Positions 1 through 8,900 of a stretch of DNA of 64,000 nt are shown here, piece by piece. The position numbers and the translations under genes were made by a program. How positions within the stretch are numbered: position 1 is the stretch's first letter; every line of letters begins with the position of its first letter. The DNA is from JAFKFH01 sp017307375 (GTDB taxonomy: Bacteria; Pseudomonadota; Alphaproteobacteria; Ferrovibrionales; Ferrovibrionaceae): the NCBI GenBank assembly GCA_965229335.1, contig OZ245874.1, positions 3,782,001-3,846,000 on the forward strand, in the 5' to 3' direction. The notes below the pieces were generated by a model. The model made no database searches and was not told the origin of the DNA. It saw only the letters and a list, made by a program, of their open reading frames with translations.

Positions 1-1
1 G

Positions 2-292
2 GACGAGGATGTATATCGCCATCTGATCCTGGTCGACGGGGCGGTGCCCGATCTGGCGTTGGCGCTGCTGGTCGACCGCGTGCACGACGTGGTCAAGCCC
101 GAAAGCGCGGTCGCAGCCCCCGGCCATGTCAGTCTGAACGGCTGCGTGACCGGCGAGATTGCCCTTGGTGGCGGCCTGATTCACCTCGTCGCGGTCGACC
201 GCATCCTGATGGCAGCCGAGCAGCAGGGTATCGCCGAACTCGGCCAGGCCGCGGCTTCGCGGCTCGCCGAATGGCGCGGGGCGGGTGGCTGA
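2..292 (+). CDS. cheW: CheW-like chemotaxis adaptor, 3' part only
   Basis: The last 96 codons of a CheW-type adaptor; the start lies outside the window. The reading frame is open from base 2 and reads through segments typical of the C-terminal half of CheW (LALLVDRVHDVV, then a beta-rich stretch and LIHLVAVDRIL). CheW couples chemoreceptors to the CheA kinase at the inner membrane. The stop codon overlaps the cheR start (TGATG), so the two are probably translationally coupled. In the Wsp and Che3 layouts this position is held by the first of two CheW proteins, which fits the second cheW at 1728. Family call is firm; full length is unknown. Confidence 0.85.
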   Translation, partial: DEDVYRHLILVDGAVPDLALALLVDRVHDVVKPESAVAAPGHVSLNGCVTGEIALGGGLIHLVAVDRILMAAEQQGIAELGQAAASRLAEWRGAGG

Positions 293-1731
293 TGCAGCCT
301 TCGTCGCGTCGCAGCCGATCGAAGTTGTCGCCCGACGCCGGCTTCGCGGCGCTCAAGCAGCGCATCATCGCGCGCACGGGCCATGCCTATTACCAGGACA
401 AGGACGATCTGTTGTGGGAGCGGGTGCAGCGCCGTCTGGCTGCGACCGGCCTCGTCGACAGCACCGCCTATCTCGAGCGACTGGAGGATACCGGGCGCGA
501 CGAGGCGGAATGGGAGGCACTCGAGGCCGAGATCACCATCGGCGAAACGTTCTTCTTCCGCTATGCCGAGCAGTTCGACGCGCTGAAGACCCGGATCCTG
601 CCCGATCTGATCGCACGCAACCGCGATCGGCGTCGGATCAGGATCTGGAGTGCCGGCTGTGCCTCGGGTGCCGAGCCCTATTCGATTGCCATCGTCCTGC
701 GCAACCTGCTGGGCGACGCGTGGGACGATTGGCACGTCAGCATCGTCGGCACCGACATGAATGCCGCAGCGATCGCCGCGGCCCGCCGGGCCGAATTCGG
801 CCGCTGGGCACTGCGCAGCCTGTCGGACGGCGAGCGGACCCGCTATTTTCGCCAGGCGAGCGCCACCACGTGGTCGCTGCGACCGGCCTGGCGCTCGGCC
901 GTCCAGTTCGAACGGCACAATCTGCTCAGCCTGCTCGACGGCACGTCGCCGCTTCAGTTCACCGATTTCGACCTGATCCTTTGCCGCAACGTCCTGATCT
1001 ATTTCCATCCGGAAATGGCGATACGGATCGTCGCGGCGCTGGGCGCCTGTCTCGTCGAGGACGGCTGGCTGCTGATCGGCCATGCCGAGCCCAATCCGGC
1101 CTTTGCGGCATTCCTGCAGCCCGTGAACCTGCCCGGAACCACCGTCTATCGGCGCGGGCCGGTGCCGGAGCCGACCGCGGTCGTCGTGCCGGCGGCCTTC
1201 GTTCCGTTGCTGCCGCCCACACCGCCTCCCGCCGCCAGGCCGCAATTTGCACCGTCCCCGCCGCTCGCCGAGCGTTCTCGGCCGCAATCGGCTGTGTCGG
1301 CCAAGGGTCTCGACGAGGTGGTGGAAGCCGTGCGGGTGCAGGCCGATCGAGGCGAGCTGGAGGCGGCGCTACGTACGTGCCGTGCCGGCCTCGAGGCCAA
1401 TCCGACCAGCCCCGCCCTGCATTTCTACGACGGCCTTGTGGCCCGTGCGCTGGGCGCCGGCGATGAGGCCGAGGCTGCCTTCCGGAAGGCGATCTATCTC
1501 GATCGCGATTTCGCGCTCGCCCATCATCATCTCGGCCTGCTGCTGCTCGATACCGGCCGCGTGCGGGCCGGGCGGCGCTCGATCGGTCATGCGGCCCGGA
1601 TTGCCGGCGCCATGGACGGCACGGTTCTGCTCGATCAGGGCGACGGGATGACGGCCGGCGCCCTGCGCCGTGTCGCGCGGCTGCCGCTGACATCGCCTGA
1701 GCGGGCTGGTAACGCGGCTGCGCGGTCATGA
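292..1731 (+). CDS. cheR: CheR-type protein-glutamate methyltransferase with C-terminal TPR
   Basis: 479 aa. It methylates glutamates on the chemoreceptor using SAM. Visible features are an N-terminal helical CheR domain, the SAM-binding SAGCASGAEPYSIAI around residues 120-134, GTDMN further on, and the family signature CRNVLIYF near residue 238. A proline-rich linker (about 300-330) leads to a TPR-like segment at about 385-440 (ALHFYDGLVARALGAGDEAE and following). TPR-bearing CheR is typical of WspC-like proteins rather than flagellar CheR. The ATG at 292 overlaps the stop of the preceding cheW; an in-frame ATG at 271 exists but would lie inside that gene. Confidence 0.9.
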   Translation: MQPSSRRSRSKLSPDAGFAALKQRIIARTGHAYYQDKDDLLWERVQRRLAATGLVDSTAYLERLEDTGRDEAEWEALEAEITIGETFFFRYAEQFDALKTRILPDLIARNRDRRRIRIWSAGCASGAEPYSIAIVLRNLLGDAWDDWHVSIVGTDMNAAAIAAARRAEFGRWALRSLSDGERTRYFRQASATTWSLRPAWRSAVQFERHNLLSLLDGTSPLQFTDFDLILCRNVLIYFHPEMAIRIVAALGACLVEDGWLLIGHAEPNPAFAAFLQPVNLPGTTVYRRGPVPEPTAVVVPAAFVPLLPPTPPPAARPQFAPSPPLAERSRPQSAVSAKGLDEVVEAVRVQADRGELEAALRTCRAGLEANPTSPALHFYDGLVARALGAGDEAEAAFRKAIYLDRDFALAHHHLGLLLLDTGRVRAGRRSIGHAARIAGAMDGTVLLDQGDGMTAGALRRVARLPLTSPERAGNAAARS

Positions 1732-2270
1732 GCACGGCCGAGAAGGCGGCGGCGCGCCGCGAACGATTGCTTGACGAGCGCACGGCCCTGCTGGCGCGGC
1801 GCCGGCAACCGGCCCCGCTCCCGGCCGATGTCTTCGACGTCGTCATCTGCAACGCGGGTCGACTGGCCTGTGCCCTGCCGCTCGAGGCGGTCGAGGAAGT
1901 CCTGCCGTTTCGCCCCTGCGTGCCGGTGCCGGCGGGACCGCCGGCCCTGATCGGCCTCTACGGTCGGACCGGACGCGCCTTCAGCGTGATCGACCTGGGT
2001 GCGGCCATGGCCGGCAACCGGCCGGCGGAGATGCCGGCCGGCGGCCATTTCCTGGTTCTGCGCCGCGCCGCGCCGAGATTGGCCCTGTGGGTCGAGCGGG
2101 CCGATGGGGTGGCACGCGTCCAGCCGCTCGACGCCGAGACCGCGCAGGCCGAGGCCGCCGATAGCACGGTCCGCTACGTGCGGACCCTCGATGGCGCGCG
2201 TGTGCTCGCCCTGGTCGATCTCGATCCTCTCCTTGCCACCCTTGTCCCATCCCCGACCGCCGGAGCCTGA
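1728..2270 (+). CDS. cheW: CheW-like adaptor (second copy)
   Basis: 180 aa, starting in an ATGA overlap with cheR. After a charged N-terminal extension of about 30 residues it has a CheW domain: FDVVICNAGRLACALPLEAV, then PALIGLYGRTGRAFSVIDL, the usual pattern of the first CheW subdomain. It should bridge the MCP encoded next to the CheA encoded after it. Having two CheW genes flanking a TPR-CheR is the arrangement of Wsp and of the Rhodospirillum centenum Che3 operon. Confidence 0.88.
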   Translation: MSTAEKAAARRERLLDERTALLARRRQPAPLPADVFDVVICNAGRLACALPLEAVEEVLPFRPCVPVPAGPPALIGLYGRTGRAFSVIDLGAAMAGNRPAEMPAGGHFLVLRRAAPRLALWVERADGVARVQPLDAETAQAEAADSTVRYVRTLDGARVLALVDLDPLLATLVPSPTAGA

Positions 2271-2275
2271 CGCCC

Positions 2276-3952
2276 GTGTCGATTTCCATCGCCAACCGCA
2301 TTCTCATCGGTTTTGTCATCCTCATCGCCCTGACGGTGTTGCTTGGCAGCTACGCGCTGAACCAGATCGGCGTGGTGCGCGATGCCGCCAACACGATCGT
2401 CACCCGCGATCTCGACATCATGCGGCAGCTGGATGCGATCCGGGACGGCGAGCGGGCGATGCGCGAGGCGCGGCAGGATATCGTCTACGGCTACCTGATG
2501 CGCCAGCTGGGTCGCGGCCAGGCCAGCCCGGAGGATGCCATCGCCCAATGGCGCCGCCGGGCCGCCGCGGCCGAGGCGCTGGTGACCGAGGCTTCGGGCA
2601 CGGTCAATGGCTATCGTGCGGCCGCGGTGTCGCCCGATCGCATCGAGGCCTGGCGACGCATCGGCCAACGTATCGGCGAAATCGGCCTCGACATCAGGCA
2701 GATGCGGGAACAGACCGACCGCCAGATCGCCGCCATCGCCGCCAACGACATTGCCGCGACGGAAACCGCGGAAAACGGCGTCTCGCAGATCGAGGATATC
2801 TTCGGAACCCATCTTGCCGGGGCCCGGGAGGCCGTGAATGGCGGGATCGTCGCCGGCCAGCGCCGCGCCGATGAAATCTACGACGACAGCCGTCTGTCGA
2901 TCTGGGGGGCGCTGGCCATGGCGGCGGTAGTCGCGATCGTCATCTCGACGGCGATCCGGCTGTCGATTACCCGGCCGCTGAACGCGTTGATGGGCTTCGT
3001 CGAAAGGGTCGGGCAGGGCGATCTCGCCGGCCAGGTTGCCGCGACCGGGCGTGACGAGTTCGGGCGCCTCGGCGCCACGCTCAACGGCATGGTCGCGGGA
3101 TTGCGGCAGCTGGCCCGGCAAAGCCGCGAGGCGACCGAGAACCTCAATGCGGCGGCGGCCGAGATCCGGGCTTCGACCCAGGAGCAATCGGCGAGTGTCG
3201 AGGAGCAGTTCGCGGCCGTGCAGGAGACCGCGGCGACGGTCGACGAGATCACCCATGCCGGCGTCCAGATCGGCAAACGGGCCCAGGACGTGATCGCCGC
3301 GGCCCAGTTGACCGCCCAGACCTCGTCCGGCGGGCTGCGCGCCGTCGAGGATACCTCGAAGGCGATGGATGCGATCCGCGAACAGGCCGAGGCCGTTGCC
3401 GAGAATATCGTGGCGCTCAGCGAAAAGACCCAGGCGATCGGCGAGATCATTGCCACGGTCAACGACATTTCCGAGCGCTCGCACCTGCTGGCGCTGAATG
3501 CCGCGATCGAGGCTGCCGCGGCAGGCGATAGCGGGCGCAGCTTTGCCGTCGTCGCTGCCGAGATGAAGCTGCTGGCCGACCAGGCCAAGGAAGCCACGAG
3601 CCAGGTGCGTGCGATCCTCGGCGACATCCAACGCGGCATCAACACCTCGGTGATGCTGACCGAGGAGGCGGTGAAGCGGGTGACCGAAGGCAAGGGCCGC
3701 ACCGACAGCGCCACCCGCACGATCGAGGAAATCTCGGGGCGGGTACAGGAAAGCGTGCAGACCTTCCAGCAGATCGTTGCCTCGACGAACCAGCAGCAAC
3801 TCGGCATCGAGCAGGTGATGGGCGCATTGCAGAACATCCGCCAGGCCAGCCAGCAGACGGCGTCGGGTACCCGGCAGCTCGATGCCGCCGCAGGCAATTT
3901 GAGCGACCTGTCCCAGCAGTTGCTGGTCCTGGTCGAACGTTATCGCCTCTGA
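2276..3952 (+). CDS. mcp: methyl-accepting chemotaxis protein
   Basis: 558 aa, GTG start five bases after the preceding stop. Transmembrane helix 1 spans about residues 7-28 (ILIGFVILIALTVLLGSYAL), followed by a periplasmic helical region of about 180 residues that looks like a four-helix-bundle sensor. Transmembrane helix 2 is near 205-225 (GALAMAAVVAIVIS), then a HAMP domain, and a long signalling domain whose hairpin tip contains SHLLALNAAIEAAAAGDSGR and FAVVAAEMKLLADQAKEAT. The ligand cannot be told. It is the only receptor in the cluster and is probably the dedicated input of this pathway. Confidence 0.92.
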   Translation: MSISIANRILIGFVILIALTVLLGSYALNQIGVVRDAANTIVTRDLDIMRQLDAIRDGERAMREARQDIVYGYLMRQLGRGQASPEDAIAQWRRRAAAAEALVTEASGTVNGYRAAAVSPDRIEAWRRIGQRIGEIGLDIRQMREQTDRQIAAIAANDIAATETAENGVSQIEDIFGTHLAGAREAVNGGIVAGQRRADEIYDDSRLSIWGALAMAAVVAIVISTAIRLSITRPLNALMGFVERVGQGDLAGQVAATGRDEFGRLGATLNGMVAGLRQLARQSREATENLNAAAAEIRASTQEQSASVEEQFAAVQETAATVDEITHAGVQIGKRAQDVIAAAQLTAQTSSGGLRAVEDTSKAMDAIREQAEAVAENIVALSEKTQAIGEIIATVNDISERSHLLALNAAIEAAAAGDSGRSFAVVAAEMKLLADQAKEATSQVRAILGDIQRGINTSVMLTEEAVKRVTEGKGRTDSATRTIEEISGRVQESVQTFQQIVASTNQQQLGIEQVMGALQNIRQASQQTASGTRQLDAAAGNLSDLSQQLLVLVERYRL

Positions 3953-3964
3953 GGCGCCGCGGCA

Positions 3965-6118
3965 TTGTCCAGCCTGCGCGAACAGCTTCTGGCGGCCTTC
4001 GAGATCGAGCATCGCGAACATCTCGAAGTGATCCGCCGTGGCCTGGCCGCGGCGGCGCGCGGGGTCGAGTACGACATTCGCGACGTCTTCCGCCGCGCCC
4101 ATTCCCTGAAGGGGGCGGCACGTGCCGTCGATCTGCCCGCCGTCGAGGATCTTGCCCACCGGCTGGAAGCGGCACTTGCCCGCGTGCAGTCGGGGGAACT
4201 GGCGCTTGACGACGATACGCTGGCCGTATTGCACCGCGGCGTCGATGCGATCGAGGCCCTGGCCGCGGCGCCCGACGGCCAGGCGCGCGCCGATCTGGAC
4301 ACCGTCGCCGCACTCAGCCGGCTGGCCGGCGAGGCGCCGCCCGATCCGCCGGTCGCGTCGCCCGGCAGCGAGGAGGTGATAGCCGACGTGGAGGCCCCGG
4401 CGGAAGCCCCGGTGGCGTATCTGCGCGTCGCCGAGGAACAGGTCGCGCAGCTGTCGCGCTCGATGCATGAACTGAACGCCGAACTGCAGCGCCGTGACCT
4501 CCTGGACGACCGGCTGGAGGAAATCGCCGCCGCTGCGGCCGGGTTGCGCCGGCGTTCGTTCGGGGGCAAGGCCGCCGACCCGGCGCTGGGCGGCCTGCTG
4601 CGCGATATCGCCGCGCTCTGGCGCGACCATCGCCGGGCACGCTGGTCGTTCGGACAAGCGGTGCGGCGGCTGCAGGAGGATGTCGATGCGGTGGCGCTGG
4701 TGCCGGTGGGATCGATCTTCGGCGATTTCGGCCGGATGATCCGCGACATGGCGCGCAGCGACGGGCGCGAGGTCACCGTGTTCGTCGAGGGGACCGAGGT
4801 CGAGGCCGACCGCGACGTGCTGCAGCGCCTGAAGGATCCGGTGCTGCACCTGGTGCGCAATGCCCTCAGCCATGGCGCCGAGACGACGGCCGAGCGCGAG
4901 GCCCGGGCCAAGCCCGTGCGCCCGGAAATTTCGCTCGAATTCCGCTCGCGGGGCGGCCGGCTGTTCGTGACCGTGCGCGACGATGGCCGTGGCCCGGATC
5001 TGGTGCGGATTCAGGCGACGGCAATCGAACGCGGACTGATCGCTCGCCCGCGGCCCGGCGAAGCGCCGCCCCAGGCCGATCAGCTGCTGTCCCTGGTGTT
5101 CCATCCCGGATTTTCCACCGCGGCCGCGGTCGACCACCTGTCGGGGCGTGGCATGGGTCTGTCGGTGGTGGCCGAGGCCGTCAGGCTGCTGCATGGGACC
5201 GTCCGGCTGCGCCGCGCGCGTCCCTGGGGTGCCGAGGCGCTGATTTCCGTCCCGTTGCAGGCCGCCCGCCAGCCGATCCTGCTGGTCGAAAGCGACGGCC
5301 GGTTCTATGGCCTGCCGACGCACGGGGTCGAGCGGTTGCTGCGGCTGCCGGTGGCCAGCATCGAAAATGCCGGCGAACGCCCGGCGGCACGGATCGAGAT
5401 CGGCGGTCGCGACGTTATGGTCCCTGTTGTCGCGTTGCAGGCGCTGGTCGGTTCGGTGAATGCGGAGATCCCGATAGAGGCTGACATTGTCAAGGTTGCC
5501 CTGCTGCGGCGCGGTGCGCGACGCTGCGCTGTGGCCGTCGCCGCCTTCCATGACGTCCGCACCCTGACGGTCGGCGAGGCGGCGGCGATCGGCCTCGATC
5601 CCGACCTCGTATCTGGCATCGTGCTCCTCGACGAGAGCGTGCCGGCCCCGGTGCTGGACCCCGAAGCCCTGGTGGACCGCTGGATGCGCGACGAAGCGCG
5701 GCTCGCCGCCACCGGTCTCGGTCTCGTCGCCACCGAGCGGACGCCTGAGGCGGCGACCATCCTGGTGGTCGACGATTCGATTACGACCCGCACGCTGCAG
5801 AAGAGCATTCTGGAAGCGCAAGGCTATCGTGTCCTGCTTTCGATCGATGGTATCGATGCGCTGCAGACCCTGCGTTCGGGCGATACGGCGATCGACCTGG
5901 TCGTGGCCGATGTCGAGATGCCCAGGCTGGACGGCTTTGGCCTGCTGCAGGCGATCCGCAACGATGCCCGCCTTGCCCAGATCCCGGTGATCATGATGAC
6001 GTCGCGGGCCGATGCGGCCGACGTGCGGCGTGGACTCGAGCTTGGAGCCGGCGCTTATATCACCAAGCAGAAGTTCGACCAGCGCGAGTTGCTGGCGACG
6101 ATCGGGCAATTGCTGTGA
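3965..6118 (+). CDS. cheA: CheA-type hybrid histidine kinase with C-terminal receiver
   Basis: 717 aa, apparent TTG start. Domains in order: HPt with phospho-histidine H46 in RRAHSLKGAARAVDL; a linker in which no clear P2 domain is seen; dimerisation helices (about 145-200); a HATPase domain with HLVRNALSHG, VRDDGRGPD and GRGMGLSVV; a CheW-like domain; and a receiver from about residue 595 (ILVVDDSITTRT, VVADVEMPRLDG, MMTSRA). A kinase with its own receiver is characteristic of WspE and of Che3-type CheA rather than flagellar CheA. The receiver may act as phosphate sink or pass phosphate to the hybrid kinases encoded downstream. Confidence 0.92.
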   Translation: MSSLREQLLAAFEIEHREHLEVIRRGLAAAARGVEYDIRDVFRRAHSLKGAARAVDLPAVEDLAHRLEAALARVQSGELALDDDTLAVLHRGVDAIEALAAAPDGQARADLDTVAALSRLAGEAPPDPPVASPGSEEVIADVEAPAEAPVAYLRVAEEQVAQLSRSMHELNAELQRRDLLDDRLEEIAAAAAGLRRRSFGGKAADPALGGLLRDIAALWRDHRRARWSFGQAVRRLQEDVDAVALVPVGSIFGDFGRMIRDMARSDGREVTVFVEGTEVEADRDVLQRLKDPVLHLVRNALSHGAETTAEREARAKPVRPEISLEFRSRGGRLFVTVRDDGRGPDLVRIQATAIERGLIARPRPGEAPPQADQLLSLVFHPGFSTAAAVDHLSGRGMGLSVVAEAVRLLHGTVRLRRARPWGAEALISVPLQAARQPILLVESDGRFYGLPTHGVERLLRLPVASIENAGERPAARIEIGGRDVMVPVVALQALVGSVNAEIPIEADIVKVALLRRGARRCAVAVAAFHDVRTLTVGEAAAIGLDPDLVSGIVLLDESVPAPVLDPEALVDRWMRDEARLAATGLGLVATERTPEAATILVVDDSITTRTLQKSILEAQGYRVLLSIDGIDALQTLRSGDTAIDLVVADVEMPRLDGFGLLQAIRNDARLAQIPVIMMTSRADAADVRRGLELGAGAYITKQKFDQRELLATIGQLL

Positions 6119-7167
6119 CCGCCCGCGTCGGGGTGATGATCGTCGAGGATTCGACGGTAGTCCGCCAGCTTCTGGCCGCGACCATCGCACGGGATCCGCG
6201 GCTGGCTGTGGTGTCTGCCGTCGGCTCGGCGGAGGAGGCGCTGGCCCTGCTCGAGCGCGTGCGACCTGATGTGATCTCGATGGATATCCGCCTGCCGGGC
6301 ATGGACGGGCTTGAGGCGATCCGGCGCATCATGGCATCGCGCCCCACGCCGATCGTCGTCATCGCCGACAGCGTCAACGACGCCTCGCTGCGCATTTCGA
6401 TGAATGCGCTGCGTGCCGGGGCATTGTCGGTGGTCGAGAAGCCCGTCGGCGTGGCGACCGAGGGCTATGAGGAGATGGCGTCGACCATCTGCACCCAGCT
6501 CTACATCATGAGCGAGGTGGCCGTTGTCCGGCGCCGCGACATCGGCCAGCCCAGGCCGATGCCGGCGACATCCGATCCGGCGGCCGACGATCTCGCGGCA
6601 TCGGCGCGGCTGTCGGTGATCGGCATCGGCACGTCGACCGGCGGCCCGCCGGCCCTGGCCCGCGTGCTTGGCGCGCTGCCGGCCGACTTCCCGCTGCCGA
6701 TCCTGGTGGTGCAGCACATGGGGGCCAGCTTCATGGAAGGCTTCGCCGCCTGGCTGGACGGGATCGTGCCGCCCCGCGTCGTGATCGGGCGCGATGGTCA
6801 GGTGGTGCAGGCCGGCCATGTGTACGTCGCACCGGGTGGCCTGCATCTGACGATGACGGCGGGTGGCATTCTGCGCACGTCGGCTGCGCCGCCGCTGGCC
6901 GGCCAGCGGCCGTCGGCAACCCTGCTCTTCCAATCGCTGGCACGGTCGGTCGGCGCCGGCGCGGTCGGCGTATTGCTGACCGGCATGGGCGAGGACGGGG
7001 CGATCGGCCTGCGCGACATGCGCGAGGCCGGGGCCTATACCATCGCCGAGCATGAAAGCTCGGCCGTCGTCTATGGCATGCCCGCCGCCGCCGTGCGGCT
7101 CGGCGCCGCGCGGGTGACCTTGCCGCTGGACCTGATCGGCCCGAAGCTGAAGGCGCTGCTGCCATGA
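6115..7167 (+). CDS. cheB: CheB-type receptor methylesterase/deamidase
   Basis: 350 aa, starting at a GTG that overlaps the cheA stop (GTGA). An N-terminal receiver (GVMIVEDSTVVRQ, phospho-acceptor in VISMDIRLPGMDG) is followed by the methylesterase domain with the Ser-His-Asp triad visible as GTSTGGPPAL, VVQHMG and LTGMGEDGA. It removes methyl groups added by CheR, giving adaptation; its receiver is presumably phosphorylated by the cheA product. No sign of damage. Confidence 0.92.
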   Translation: MTARVGVMIVEDSTVVRQLLAATIARDPRLAVVSAVGSAEEALALLERVRPDVISMDIRLPGMDGLEAIRRIMASRPTPIVVIADSVNDASLRISMNALRAGALSVVEKPVGVATEGYEEMASTICTQLYIMSEVAVVRRRDIGQPRPMPATSDPAADDLAASARLSVIGIGTSTGGPPALARVLGALPADFPLPILVVQHMGASFMEGFAAWLDGIVPPRVVIGRDGQVVQAGHVYVAPGGLHLTMTAGGILRTSAAPPLAGQRPSATLLFQSLARSVGAGAVGVLLTGMGEDGAIGLRDMREAGAYTIAEHESSAVVYGMPAAAVRLGAARVTLPLDLIGPKLKALLP

Positions 7168-8900
7168 GTGCCAGATTCGAGGCAGCCGGGCCGCGGCCGA
7201 CCCAGGTCCTGGTTGTCGAGGATTCGGCAACCCAGGCGCTGCAGATCCGTCACATGCTCGAAAGCCGCGGGTTTGCCGTCGAGGCAGTGCCCAGCGCCGA
7301 GGCCGCGCTTGACCGCCTGAACGGCCAGTTGCCCGACCTGGTCATCGCCGACTATCACCTGCCGGGCATGAACGGCGACGAGTTGTCGCGCCAGATCCGC
7401 CTGAATGCGCGGACCCGCGGCCTGCCCCTGCTGATGCTTACCGAGGCGCGCGAACGCCACCTTGAACGGATGGGACTGGAAAGCGGCGCCGACGCCTATG
7501 TCGCGAAGTCGGCGGATTGGGACCTGATCGTCCTGCGCATGCGCGCGCTGCTGCGCCGTCGCGGCGATCAGGCCACGGTCGCCATGGCGGGCACGACGTT
7601 TCGCCGCGCCAGGGTGCTGGTGACCGATGCCAGGCCCGGCCCGCGCGACGACCTTGTCGCGCTGCTGGCGCAGGAGGGATACGACGTGCAGGCGGCGGCC
7701 GACCAGGCCGCGATCGTCCAGGCGATCGCCACCGGCGACATCGACGCCGTCATCGTCGCCATGCATCCCGACGGGGTCGACGGCATGGCGTTGTGCCGTC
7801 GCCTGAACGGCTACCGCAACATCGCCTCGCCCGGCGGTGACACGGCCACGTTCCAGATCGTCGCGATCGTCGGGGATGCGGCGATGACGCGCGAAACGTT
7901 GACCGAAGCCTTCGCCGCCGGCGCCGACGACGTCATTCCCGCCGATGCCGACGCCGAGGGGGTGCAGATCCGGATCCGCACCCTGCTGCGGCGCAAGCTG
8001 ATGCAGGACGAAGACCGGCGCATCGAGGCCGAGCTGCGCAATCGGGAGATAGCGATCGAGCGGGCGCGGGCGGAGGCGGCGGCGGCCGAGGCCAAGGCCA
8101 ACCTGGCCGATGCGCTGGCCCAGGCCAATTCCGAACTGGGCCACGCGAACCGGTCGCTCAGGGATACGCAGGCAAAGCTGGTGCAGGCGGCCAAGATGGC
8201 GTCGCTGGGCGAACTCGTCGCCGGGATCGCCCATGAGATCAACAATCCGCTCGCCTTCATCCTGGCCCATCAGGGGACTGTCGAACGCCTGCTGGGCCAG
8301 ATCGAGGCCGCCGGCGACGACGCGGCACGATTGCCCGTGCTGGCCAAGGCGCGCGACCGGCTTGGCGCGATGCGCATGGGGCTGAAGCGGATCGAGGCGC
8401 TGGTCCAGAACCTGCGCAAGTTTTCGCGGCTGGACGAAGGCGGCTTTCAGTCGATCGACGTGGCCGCGGCGATCGAAACCGTTCTGGCGCTGCTGGCGCC
8501 GAAGCTGTCCGGGCGCATCACGGTTCAGCGCGACCTGCGCGGGCCGTCCGAGCTGATGTGTTCCCCGGCCTTGTTCAACCAGGTGGTGATGAACATCATC
8601 GGCAATGCGGCGGATGCGATCGGCGGTTCGGGCAACATCCGCATCTCGATCTTCCAGGATGGAGAAACCTGCGTCATCGAGATCGGCGACAGCGGTCCCG
8701 GCATTCCCGACGAGATGCGCGAACGCATCTTCGAACCCTTTTTCACGACGAAGCCCGTCGGCACCGGCATGGGTCTGGGCCTTGCCATCGCCTACGGCAT
8801 CGTCCAGGCCCATCATGGCACCATCGCGATCGGCAGCGCGCCAGAAGGCGGAGCGCTGTTCACGATCGCCGTGCCGTTGAACGGCAGGCCCGCATCATGA
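7164..8900 (+). CDS. CheS3-like histidine kinase with two N-terminal receiver domains
   Basis: 578 aa, ATGA overlap with cheB. Receiver 1 is about residues 14-130 with D63 in VIADYHLPGMNG. Receiver 2 is about 149-285, but its phospho-acceptor position reads VIVAMHPDGVDG, with alanine (A199) in place of aspartate, so it looks unable to be phosphorylated. A charged coiled-coil (about 290-340) leads to a kinase core with the H-box LVAGIAHEINNPLAF, N-box VVMNIIGNAADAI and ATP motifs GDSGPGIPDEM and GTGMGLGLAI. In Rhodospirillum centenum a kinase of similar layout (CheS3) follows cheB3 and exchanges phosphate with CheA3. By synteny this is the likely output of the chemosensory operon; that is inference. 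Confidence 0.85.
   Translation: MSARFEAAGPRPTQVLVVEDSATQALQIRHMLESRGFAVEAVPSAEAALDRLNGQLPDLVIADYHLPGMNGDELSRQIRLNARTRGLPLLMLTEARERHLERMGLESGADAYVAKSADWDLIVLRMRALLRRRGDQATVAMAGTTFRRARVLVTDARPGPRDDLVALLAQEGYDVQAAADQAAIVQAIATGDIDAVIVAMHPDGVDGMALCRRLNGYRNIASPGGDTATFQIVAIVGDAAMTRETLTEAFAAGADDVIPADADAEGVQIRIRTLLRRKLMQDEDRRIEAELRNREIAIERARAEAAAAEAKANLADALAQANSELGHANRSLRDTQAKLVQAAKMASLGELVAGIAHEINNPLAFILAHQGTVERLLGQIEAAGDDAARLPVLAKARDRLGAMRMGLKRIEALVQNLRKFSRLDEGGFQSIDVAAAIETVLALLAPKLSGRITVQRDLRGPSELMCSPALFNQVVMNIIGNAADAIGGSGNIRISIFQDGETCVIEIGDSGPGIPDEMRERIFEPFFTTKPVGTGMGLGLAIAYGIVQAHHGTIAIGSAPEGGALFTIAVPLNGRPAS

Noticed and set aside
2174..6190. Very long open frame on the minus strand (over 1300 codons) opposite the mcp and cheA genes
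   Set aside because: It is an antisense shadow of high-GC coding sequence: low-complexity His/Arg/Gly-rich translation with no domain, while the plus strand has full MCP and CheA domains.
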